Shown here piece after piece: positions 6,299-11,334 of a stretch of DNA of 11,334 nt. Under the pieces are notes generated by a model. The model saw only the letters and a program-made list of their open reading frames with translations, searched no databases and was not told where the DNA came from. Each line of letters starts with the position of its first letter. The first letter of the stretch is position 1. The stretch comes from Candidatus Bathyarchaeota archaeon (lineage in GTDB: Archaea > Thermoproteota > Bathyarchaeia > 40CM-2-53-6 > RBG-13-38-9), in contig DAOUZW010000021.1 of assembly GCA_030671315.1 (NCBI GenBank), positions 1-11,334 on the forward strand, written 5' to 3'. The position numbers were made by a program, and so were the translations under genes.

Positions 6299-6470
6299 TT
6301 AAGTATAGAAAGTTTTCATGAGAAAAAAAGATCTCATAGCTGCTGCATGGCAAGCGCACGCTCAAGAGGTCCTATTTTAAAAAAAAAAAATTAAAAGCGA
6401 GGGGGTGGTCTTTGCTCGAATTTGTTTTCAAATCCGAGCAGGAATGTTGATAGGCTAAGTTTTTGAGTTT
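6158..6470. other. Intergenic region between convergent ilvD and zinc ribbon gene
   Basis: Besides the candidate antisense frame, it holds a 20-codon plus-strand frame at 6318-6380 (MRKKDLIAAAWQAHAQEVLF) with no ribosome site, a 12-A run (6379-6390; T-run on the minus strand) and a strong stem-loop (6413-6440). The last two sit downstream of the minus-strand zinc ribbon gene and look like its 3' end. Confidence 0.4.
6379..6440 (-). terminator. Hairpin plus T12 tract downstream of zinc ribbon gene
   Basis: On the minus strand, tgctcggatttg and caaattcgagca (6440-6429 with 6424-6413) form a 12-bp stem with an AAAA loop. The one imperfect pair is U.G in minus-strand RNA but A/C in plus-strand RNA, so the structure belongs to the minus transcript. 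A run of 12 T (6390-6379) follows about 22 nt later. It starts 31 nt after the stop codon at 6471. Archaeal termination depends mainly on the T-tract; the hairpin may stabilise the 3' end. Confidence 0.6.
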
Positions 6471-6617
6471 TCATTTGGTGAACTTTGTCATCTTCGTGCC
6501 GCATTCTGGGCATATGGCTTTCAAAATAGGTCTATTCTTGGTAGTCATCTCTCTTTTGACAGCGCCATCATCGACAGTAACTTTCTTCCTACATTTAACA
6601 CAATACATTTCTGCCAA
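6471..6617 (-). CDS. 48-residue zinc ribbon protein (DUF5679-type)
   Basis: A short protein starting MAEMYCVKCRKK and ending with ICPECGTKMTKFTK. C6, C9, C36 and C39 form two CxxC knuckles 26 residues apart, with basic residues between. This is the pattern of the DUF5679 mini-proteins common in archaea (YCVKCR..., then CP.CGTKM). Function is unknown; a ribosome- or nucleic-acid-associated role is often presumed. TTG at 6617 is chosen as start because GAGGAG (6626-6631, minus) lies 8 nt before it, whereas the ATG at 6608 would be 17 nt away; using the ATG gives 45 residues. A TATA-like ttttatta lies near 6657-6664. A plus-strand frame across the same DNA is a shadow. The gene is monocistronic, with a hairpin and T-run downstream. 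Confidence 0.87.
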   Translation of the reverse strand: MAEMYCVKCRKKVTVDDGAVKREMTTKNRPILKAICPECGTKMTKFTK

Positions 6618-6934
6618 TTATGATACTCCTCTATCTGAGCATTGGAGCTACCAATGTAATAAAACTAATGGTGTTCAAATTATTTTGTAGCGAAACTAGA
6701 TTTCGCGAAATTGTTTAACAAGTTACAGATCATTTTTTAATCATTTTTGTGAATCATGTGTGTCACTAATGTTTCTTAGTATTTTTGAAATCCATGAAAA
6801 AGTGGAATAATGATTTTCTATTCAAATTCTAATTTTGAAAAACTTTGATAAGACATTTCCTGTTGCTTCTAGAGCAATGACATGAATAAATAGAATGCAG
6901 TGAATCGGAGAATCTTAAAAAATCTTTCGAACTT
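6618..6934. other. A/T-rich spacer with promoter and palindrome
   Basis: Contains the ribosome site and TATA-like box of the zinc ribbon gene (minus strand), a perfect 12-bp palindrome at 6700-6711, and a T6 run on the minus strand (about 6917-6922) just after the stop codon of the neighbouring surface-protein gene, a probable terminator. The remainder is A/T-rich with no protein-like frame on either strand. Confidence 0.4.
6690..6711. promoter_or_regulatory. Palindrome, possible operator
   Basis: ATTTCGCGAAAT at 6700-6711 is a perfect 12-bp palindrome. GCGAAA at 6690-6695 is a further inverted copy of TTTCGC at 6701-6706. It lies about 75 bp before the start codon of the zinc ribbon gene, near or just upstream of its TATA-like box, where a regulator could bind. 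Confidence 0.35.
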
Positions 6935-7687
6935 TCAATGATCGCTTCTAAGAACTTTTGTAACTATTAAAATTACAATTACGACAATCGCGATTATGAA
7001 TACTGCACGGAGTATCATTATCAGTATTTGGCCTTCATTAACAATTGTTTCATCTAAAGGTGGAGGTTGTATGGTTGTTATGGGAGATGGTGCGAGGGAA
7101 GTTGTTTCGGATGTTGACTCTATAGATGTTGTAACAATTTTTTCTTGTAATTTTGCTTCAAATTCTCCGGAGCCCTGAAGACTCAATGTAGTAGGGACTG
7201 GTGTGACGCGTCCATATGAGAAATATGTGGGAATAAATTTTCCCGTCCATGTTCCCTCAATAATTCCTGTTTCTTTGACAGATCCATTGAGTTGAAGCTC
7301 CCAGTCTCCAACTAATAATCCACTAACTTTGGATACTACTGTCCCTGTTACTCTTCCTGAATCATCAATGTTCCAGCTATAGTTTCCTTTAAGAAAGCCG
7401 ATATCATTTTCCATGTGACTATCCCATTTGTAAGTAGCTTGGTATTTTCCATTCCAAGTACCGAATTGAGGAGTGCCTTCTAAAGTTCCAGTTATAGTTG
7501 CATTAATGGTGACATCATATTCGGCCATGACAGTCCCTTCACCCAACATGTCACCTTTCCAACTTCCTTCTGCAAAATTCAATTGTATTGGCTGCCCGAT
7601 GGTATCCATGTTTGGTCTGGGTATGATGTTAGTTCCCAAGAATGCCGTCGTTAGAAGTATTATGATGAGAGGATGTGTAGTATTCAT
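6935..7687 (-). CDS. Secreted beta-rich surface protein, C-terminal anchor (paralog 1)
   Basis: A 250-residue type I membrane protein. A hydrophobic signal lies at residues 5-20, a beta-rich ectodomain with GxWxG motifs at about 36-182 (GSWKG at 41, GTWNG at 76, GTWTG at 145), a Ser/Thr/Pro linker at 183-215, a TM helix at about 220-244 and a short basic tail. The ectodomain aligns along its length with the neighbour at 7858-8655: SGLLVGDWELQLNGS vs SGVLVGMLQFDIQGQ, GIIEGTWTGKF vs GEISGTWKGTL, GSGEFEAKLQEK vs ASGEFKGKVQPK. I do not recognise a named family. The stalk and anchor indicate display outside the cell. Starting at ATG 7687, a TATA-like ctttaaac lies about 22 bp upstream, implying a leaderless transcript; no Shine-Dalgarno motif is seen. 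Confidence 0.85.
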   Translation of the reverse strand: MNTTHPLIIILLTTAFLGTNIIPRPNMDTIGQPIQLNFAEGSWKGDMLGEGTVMAEYDVTINATITGTLEGTPQFGTWNGKYQATYKWDSHMENDIGFLKGNYSWNIDDSGRVTGTVVSKVSGLLVGDWELQLNGSVKETGIIEGTWTGKFIPTYFSYGRVTPVPTTLSLQGSGEFEAKLQEKIVTTSIESTSETTSLAPSPITTIQPPPLDETIVNEGQILIMILRAVFIIAIVVIVILIVTKVLRSDH

Positions 7688-7857
7688 GTTAAATCTTCTA
7701 CAGAAGTTTAAAGGTTCAATATCTCTTTTTATTACAAATTATCTTCTGGTTACTTCCTTTAAGTAATTCTCTCCAAGGTAAATATGTTGGATTGAGATGG
7801 TATCAGTGCTATTTGTTCGTGGGTCTTATTATAGTACGACGTTTGAATGTGCTTGAT

Positions 7858-8655
7858 TTATTCCGCTTTTGCTCGTCTGATTCTAAAGATGTAAAAACCT
7901 ACGACAATAATGATTGCAATAATTCCGATGATGACATATGTTAGATATTGATTGTTGGATTGTGGTTCAGATATCGGGGTTGCGGTTGGAGTTGGACTAG
8001 CTGTTGTGGTTGGAGTAGTTGTGGGTGTAGTTGTAGTAGGGCTTGGTGTTGTTGGACTTGGTGTTGTTGGGGTCTCTTTTGGTTGCACTTTTCCTTTAAA
8101 TTCACCAGAAGCGTCAAAGTTTGCATCAATTGCTACAGGAGTTCCGCCATAATTTAATGCCTCGGAAGTCAGAGTTCCTTTCCATGTTCCACTTATCTCT
8201 CCAGCTTCGGAAAGTTGACCTTGAATATCAAATTGTAGCATGCCTACTAACACTCCAGAGATTTCAGCTACGCCGCCTCCAGAAATTGTTCCAGACTCGT
8301 CTATTGTTACAGTGTACCCGCCAAGAATATCGCCTTTGTCTTCTCCTTCGATACCAGCTGGTTTTACTATGTAGTTAGAATCGAGTTCGCCTTTCCAGTC
8401 ACCAATTGAGGTGTCTCCATCAAATGTGCCACTAACAACAGAATCAAATTCTATTTTCATTGTCGATCCTTGGACGGGGGTAACTCCGGTTATGACTCCG
8501 TTCCATGTTCCTGTTACGGGAACCGGTTCAGCAGCTGAGGCCGTGTTTACGCCTTGACCGATCCAAGCTAAAATTGTAAGGATGATTATCATGAATAAGG
8601 TTGTTTTCAAACCTTTCTTGGAATACAGTGTTTTTTTCAAATTGATTTTCACCAA
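7858..8655 (-). CDS. Secreted beta-rich surface protein, Thr/Pro stalk (paralog 2)
   Basis: A 265-residue paralog of the adjacent downstream gene. A signal peptide (basic residues 1-18, hydrophobic 19-33, likely cut near ASA-A at 39-42) precedes a beta-rich ectodomain at 46-191 with GTWNG (49), GDWKG (85) and GTWKG (156). A long low-complexity Thr/Pro/Ser linker follows (192-232, dense potential O-glycosylation sites), then a TM helix at about 238-257 and a basic tail RIRRAKAE. The chosen start is TTG at 8655; GTG at 8652 is equally possible. A TATA box (ttatataa, 8684-8691) about 30 bp upstream and no Shine-Dalgarno motif imply a nearly leaderless message. It is divergent from the glycosyltransferase gene. 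Ectodomain function unknown: a cell-surface adhesin, S-layer-associated or ligand-binding role are guesses. Confidence 0.87.
   Translation of the reverse strand: MVKINLKKTLYSKKGLKTTLFMIIILTILAWIGQGVNTASAAEPVPVTGTWNGVITGVTPVQGSTMKIEFDSVVSGTFDGDTSIGDWKGELDSNYIVKPAGIEGEDKGDILGGYTVTIDESGTISGGGVAEISGVLVGMLQFDIQGQLSEAGEISGTWKGTLTSEALNYGGTPVAIDANFDASGEFKGKVQPKETPTTPSPTTPSPTTTTPTTTPTTTASPTPTATPISEPQSNNQYLTYVIIGIIAIIIVVGFYIFRIRRAKAE
7960..8082 (-). repeat. Low-complexity Thr/Pro/Ser-coding stretch
   Basis: Encodes residues 192-232 of the second surface protein. It includes an in-frame PTTPSPTTPSP duplication and near-tandem units of ACC/ACA/CCA-rich codons. It is prone to slippage and length variation. 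Three spurious frames open across it on other frames because of its composition. Confidence 0.8.
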
Positions 8656-8673
8656 TTAAACGATCGGCTTTAT

Positions 8674-8691
8674 TATAACATTGTTATATAA
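8674..8691 (-). promoter_or_regulatory. TATA box overlapped by a 15-bp palindrome
   Basis: TATAACA-T-TGTTATA (8674-8688) is a perfect inverted repeat with a one-base centre. It overlaps the TATA-like ttatataa (8684-8691) of the surface-protein gene starting at 8655. A repressor bound here would cover the TATA box and start site. The start codon lies about 20-30 bp away. Confidence 0.5.
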
Positions 8692-8788
8692 GCTTGTCTG
8701 TTTGGAAATAGGTAATTGTATGGCCCTCTAATGTTGTGCAATCATCGATTCGATTATAGTTAAATAGAAAGTTGATTATGTCGTTTTT

Positions 8789-10177
8789 GTGCAAAGGAAG
8801 AATAATGTAACAAATCTCTTATCAAGTCATAAGGGAATCCTTGGACTTATTGTTGGGAGTGGAGTTTTTCAACTCCTAATGTATCTCAAGCTATTTTTCC
8901 TAGGAAATTTCAAAGAAAATATTCTAATTTATACAGCATTGTTCTTAGTCATCTTCTTAATCTATTTGGCTATTTGCTTGATAATTTTTAGAACGAATAA
9001 GATCTCCTTAAGCAAAAAAGAAATTAATAAACTTGTTATAACGATACTAATTTTCTCTATTATTTTCCGATCGGTGATGGTATACACCGAATCAACTTTG
9101 AGTACTGATGTAATGAGATTTGCCTGGGATGGGAGACTTCTGAAATATGGTGTTGATCCTTATGCCCACGAACCATACTCGGCTGAACTGGATTGGCTGA
9201 AAAACGTCCCATATTTTGAAGCGTATGATCACAAAGACGAGATCTCGCCTTACCCTCCATTTGCACAAATGACATTTCTTTTTTTGAGCATTATTTCAGA
9301 AAGTCTGTTTGGTTTAAAAGTCTCATTTTCGGTACTGGATATGATAAACTGCATTCTTTTAGCATATCTATTGCACAATATGGTGGCTAGAAGGTATTTG
9401 GGTGGAGTGATCCTTTATTCTTGGTCTCCACTTATGATAATTGAAATCTCTTCAAGCGGCCACATGGAACCACTTCCAATATTTTTCATATTAACCAGTC
9501 TAGTTTTGTTTTCAAAAAAACGCTTGTTTTATTCAACCTTATCATATACTTTGGCGATATGGTCAAAGATCTTCCCAATTCTACTTCTTCCAATCTATCT
9601 AAAATATCTCAAGTCAAAGAATAAATCAACAATTGTAATTCAACATTTGATTATCATTATTGTTTTATCGTTTTCCCTTTATGTGCCTTTCATCTTAAGT
9701 TCTGGTGCTAATGTTTTTCTCGGTTTATATCGATATTTCTCTGGTTGGTTTTTCAATCCCTCATTATTTCTTCTGTTTAGGATTATGTTGTATGAGATTG
9801 GTGTTCCATATGCAATTAGCAGAATACTTGCCGGTATAATTTTCCTATTTCTTGCATTTCGTTTAGTATATGTTAAAGAGGTGAGAGATCTCGAGAGTTT
9901 TGCCTATTTGTCAATCCTAACTTTGGGATTAAGCGTCATGTTAGCACCCGCGGTCTTTCCTTGGTATTCATCTTGGATTCTTATATTTTGTGCAATAGTA
10001 GGAATGAATTTGAGAACTCTTCCTTGGATAATATTGTCTGGAACTGCAGGATTTGTCTATCTTCTACAGTATATGAGCGATGTTAATTTCATTCATATAG
10101 CGTTGATAGAATATGTGCCTGTATATCTTGCACTTGTTTTGGCTTATGATCCCCCGCCTTTTTTAAGAAGAAACTAA
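8789..10177 (+). CDS. Polytopic GT-C-type glycosyltransferase (lipid-linked sugar donor)
   Basis: A 462-residue integral membrane protein with about ten to twelve hydrophobic helices. The first large outer loop carries STDVMRFAWDGRLLKYGVDPYAHEP (105-129) with D107, the conserved acid expected in GT-C enzymes, then PYPPFAQ (154-160). SWSPLMIIEISSSGHMEPLP (211-230) and KIFPILLLPIYLKYLK (260-275) match the pattern of archaeal and actinobacterial mannosyltransferases that use polyprenyl-phosphate sugars (MptA/B, GT87-like). A PWY motif occurs at 391-393. Donor and acceptor are not determinable. The only usable start is GTG at 8789, after an in-frame TAG at 8765. A TATA-like gttaaata lies about 25-30 bp upstream, so the message is probably leaderless. 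It is divergent from the Thr-rich surface proteins, which makes stalk or envelope glycosylation a plausible role. Confidence 0.85.
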   Translation: MQRKNNVTNLLSSHKGILGLIVGSGVFQLLMYLKLFFLGNFKENILIYTALFLVIFLIYLAICLIIFRTNKISLSKKEINKLVITILIFSIIFRSVMVYTESTLSTDVMRFAWDGRLLKYGVDPYAHEPYSAELDWLKNVPYFEAYDHKDEISPYPPFAQMTFLFLSIISESLFGLKVSFSVLDMINCILLAYLLHNMVARRYLGGVILYSWSPLMIIEISSSGHMEPLPIFFILTSLVLFSKKRLFYSTLSYTLAIWSKIFPILLLPIYLKYLKSKNKSTIVIQHLIIIIVLSFSLYVPFILSSGANVFLGLYRYFSGWFFNPSLFLLFRIMLYEIGVPYAISRILAGIIFLFLAFRLVYVKEVRDLESFAYLSILTLGLSVMLAPAVFPWYSSWILIFCAIVGMNLRTLPWIILSGTAGFVYLLQYMSDVNFIHIALIEYVPVYLALVLAYDPPPFLRRN

Positions 10178-10196
10178 TGTGTGTTTATGATGTTTT

Positions 10197-10219
10197 ATAA
10201 AAACAAATAATATTTTTAT
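10197..10219 (+). terminator. A/T-rich hairpin after the glycosyltransferase
   Basis: ATAAAAA and TTTTTAT arms (7 bp) separated by about 10 nt lie 20-40 bp after the stop codon and include a T5 run. This is a plausible archaeal transcription stop. Confidence 0.35.
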
Positions 10220-10252
10220 GGTATCGATATAGAGATTGTGTATCGTTAGAAA

Positions 10253-10293
10253 ATTATATAACTATGAGAATCTGGAATGTTGTCCTACGGTGA
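10253..10293 (+). promoter_or_regulatory. TATA-like box and GGTGA ribosome site
   Basis: Box attatataa (10253-10261) lies 40-48 bp before the ATG at 10301. GGTGA (10289-10293) lies 7 nt before that ATG. The leader would be about 15-20 nt and just hold the ribosome site. Confidence 0.6.
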
Positions 10294-10300
10294 ATGAAAT

Positions 10301-10660
10301 ATGAACACTGAATCAATCGGAAGATGGGCGTTCATTGCTGGTATTGTAATAGCTATCATCGCAGGTATTGCTGCTGCTTTTGGTGGACCTATGGGAGGCT
10401 GGATACCACTCGTAATGTTGATCTTGGGAATTATTGTCGGTCTAACAACAATCACTGAGAAGGAGAGTACTCCATTTCTGGTAGCCGCTATCGCTCTGTT
10501 GGTTGCTAATGGTGGTAATGCTTTTCTCTTATTGAATGATGTAATGCAAGGATTGGGAACCGCAATAGATACAGTCTTATTGACATTGGCCGCCTTCGTC
10601 GCACCTGCCGCCATAATAATGGCAGTGAAAGCAATCTACAACATTGGGCGCAAAGACTAG
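10301..10660 (+). CDS. Small four-TM membrane protein
   Basis: A 119-residue, Ala/Ile/Gly-rich protein with four hydrophobic segments (about 9-28, 34-50, 58-77 and 90-111), a short charged loop TEKEST (52-57) after the second helix, and a basic end (IYNIGRKD). FGGPMGGW (27-34) forms the first turn. No catalytic motif is visible and I do not recognise a characterised family; similar small hydrophobic proteins are common in archaeal genomes. The start is firm: GGTGA sits 7 nt before the ATG, and a TATA-like box lies about 40 bp upstream. It ends in a hairpin with a T8 run. Monocistronic and convergent with the surface-protein gene to its right. Confidence 0.8.
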   Translation: MNTESIGRWAFIAGIVIAIIAGIAAAFGGPMGGWIPLVMLILGIIVGLTTITEKESTPFLVAAIALLVANGGNAFLLLNDVMQGLGTAIDTVLLTLAAFVAPAAIIMAVKAIYNIGRKD

Positions 10661-10695
10661 GTCTAAATCCTAGTACCACTTTTTTTTAAAAAAAA
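10656..10695. terminator. Bidirectional terminator between convergent genes
   Basis: ACTAGG (10656-10661) and CCTAGT (10669-10674) form a 6-bp stem with a 7-nt loop that includes the stop codon of the small membrane protein. T8 (10680-10687) follows for the plus strand, and A8 (10688-10695), read as T8 on the minus strand, serves the gene ending at 10713. Confidence 0.65.
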
Positions 10696-10712
10696 TTTTA
10701 AATGAGAATGCT

Positions 10713-11334
10713 TCAGATTTTTGATTGTACCAGATTCTTGGATTCAGAAATATCATCCTGACTTGTGTGGTTGTTTCTAAGAGTATTTCGTCTTATTTCA
10801 ATCAAGGCTATTACGATAATAGAGATTATAGCTACAATTAGGATTGGTACAAAGTAATCCGATTGAGTCATGGGAGCTTCATTCTCTTTAATTACTTTCT
10901 CAGTGGATGTCTCTACCGTAGAAGGAACAGAAGTTGTTGAAGATTGTGGGGGCAGCTCTTCTGATCTCCAAAAGGAAGTCGAATCAAGTTGATACTCATA
11001 TGTCGTAATTCGCCTGCCCTTTATGCTGGTAACTTCTGTGGTACTGGATGATGATATTAAAAGACCTGTGTTTTTTTCGAATATGAATGTGTGTTGGGCT
11101 GTCCCGTTGGTTTCAAGCCATGGATCTTGTGCTGTAGGACCGGAATAACGTAATACTATTGTTTGCAGCTTTTTTCCTTCATAGTTTCTTTCACCGTGGG
11201 AAACCTGACAATTAATCAAACCATCTATTGAATAATATTCTACGTATTGGCCTACAGAAAGTTCAGGTGAAATGAACTCGGTTACAGGCATTCCGACTAT
11301 GAGTTCATCCATAATTTCTTCTCCTTCGATTTCG
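10713..11334 (-). CDS. C-terminal part of an anchored extracellular protein (partial)
   Basis: The frame is open to the window edge, so the gene probably begins outside. The visible part has a beta-rich domain (from an internal ATG at 11312, residues about 15-116, with VGQYVEYYSIDG, FEKNTGLLISSSS and the closing YEYQLDSTSFW), a Ser/Thr/Pro/Glu linker (117-150), a TM helix (153-172) and a cytoplasmic tail of about 27 residues starting RR. This architecture needs an N-terminal signal peptide, which the ATG at 11312 lacks. However, AAGGAG (11321-11326) sits 8 nt before that ATG and could be a true ribosome site, so an internal or real start there cannot be excluded. The domain style is familiar from large archaeal (including Asgard) surface proteins, but I cannot name a family. 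It has no clear similarity to the GxWxG pair. Confidence 0.7.
   Translation of the reverse strand, partial: EIEGEEIMDELIVGMPVTEFISPELSVGQYVEYYSIDGLINCQVSHGERNYEGKKLQTIVLRYSGPTAQDPWLETNGTAQHTFIFEKNTGLLISSSSTTEVTSIKGRRITTYEYQLDSTSFWRSEELPPQSSTTSVPSTVETSTEKVIKENEAPMTQSDYFVPILIVAIISIIVIALIEIRRNTLRNNHTSQDDISESKNLVQSKI

Noticed and set aside
6318..6380. 20-codon plus-strand frame MRKKDLIAAAWQAHAQEVLF
   Set aside because: No ribosome site, very short, and it runs into the poly-A tract; not listed as a gene.
6463..6690. 75-codon plus-strand frame
   Set aside because: It lies opposite the zinc ribbon gene, whose Cys pairs, ribosome site and 3' elements are convincing. The plus-strand product has no such support.
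7473..7766. 97-codon plus-strand frame
   Set aside because: Antisense to the first surface protein and its promoter; the paralogy of the minus-strand product decides the coding strand.
7941..8157. Several frames over the Thr/Pro stalk region, some Cys/Trp- or Val/Gly-rich
   Set aside because: Products of low-complexity DNA encoding the stalk of the surface protein.
10285..10614. 109-codon minus-strand frame
   Set aside because: Antisense to the small four-TM gene, which has a well-placed ribosome site and TATA-like box.

Overview
The window reads as archaeal chromosomal DNA with low G+C (roughly 37-40% by eye). The evidence is GGTGA/GAGGT-type ribosome binding sites, A/T-rich TATA-like boxes about 25 bp before short or absent leaders, an interrupted tRNA gene, an RPA-like OB-fold protein, a DUF5679-type mini zinc ribbon, and several type I surface proteins with Thr/Ser/Pro stalks and a C-terminal membrane anchor. 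An Asgard or related lineage is possible from the style of the surface proteins, but the sequence alone does not settle it.

Layout. 1-1067: a 64-aa C2HC zinc-finger protein with a duplicated basic tail, a 76-aa unknown frame, and flanking DNA whose longest reading frames are broken by stops (possible gene decay). 1068-2198: a minimal DEAD-box helicase (+). 2254-2955: an OB-fold, RPA-like protein (-), convergent with the helicase. 3269-3763: a two-TM protein with a PH-like domain (+). 3826-3942: a tRNA gene (-) with Glu-type ends, encoded CCA and an internal insertion of about 36 nt. 4069-4344: acylphosphatase (-), divergent from 4460-6157 dihydroxy-acid dehydratase (+). 6471-6617: a 48-aa zinc ribbon protein (-) with a TTG start and a strand-specific 3' hairpin. 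6935-7687 and 7858-8655: two tandem paralogous surface proteins (-). 8789-10177: a GT-C-type membrane glycosyltransferase (+), divergent from the surface pair. 10301-10660: a small four-TM protein (+). 10713-11334: the C-terminal part of another anchored surface protein (-), running off the window.

How it fits together. The left two thirds is ordinary housekeeping: RNA remodelling, single-stranded nucleic acid binding, tRNA, and branched-chain amino acid synthesis. The right third is an envelope locus. Two homologous secreted beta-rich proteins on Thr/Pro stalks sit head to head with a lipid-linked-sugar glycosyltransferase, and a third anchored protein lies beyond. A link, with the transferase glycosylating the stalks or making the glycan, is an inference from position. 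The envelope genes tend to look leaderless, while several cytosolic genes carry Shine-Dalgarno motifs.

No CRISPR array, insertion sequence, integrase or phage gene was seen. The least explained items are the interrupted tRNA, the paralogous surface pair with its 15-bp promoter palindrome, and the hairpin downstream of the mini zinc ribbon gene.
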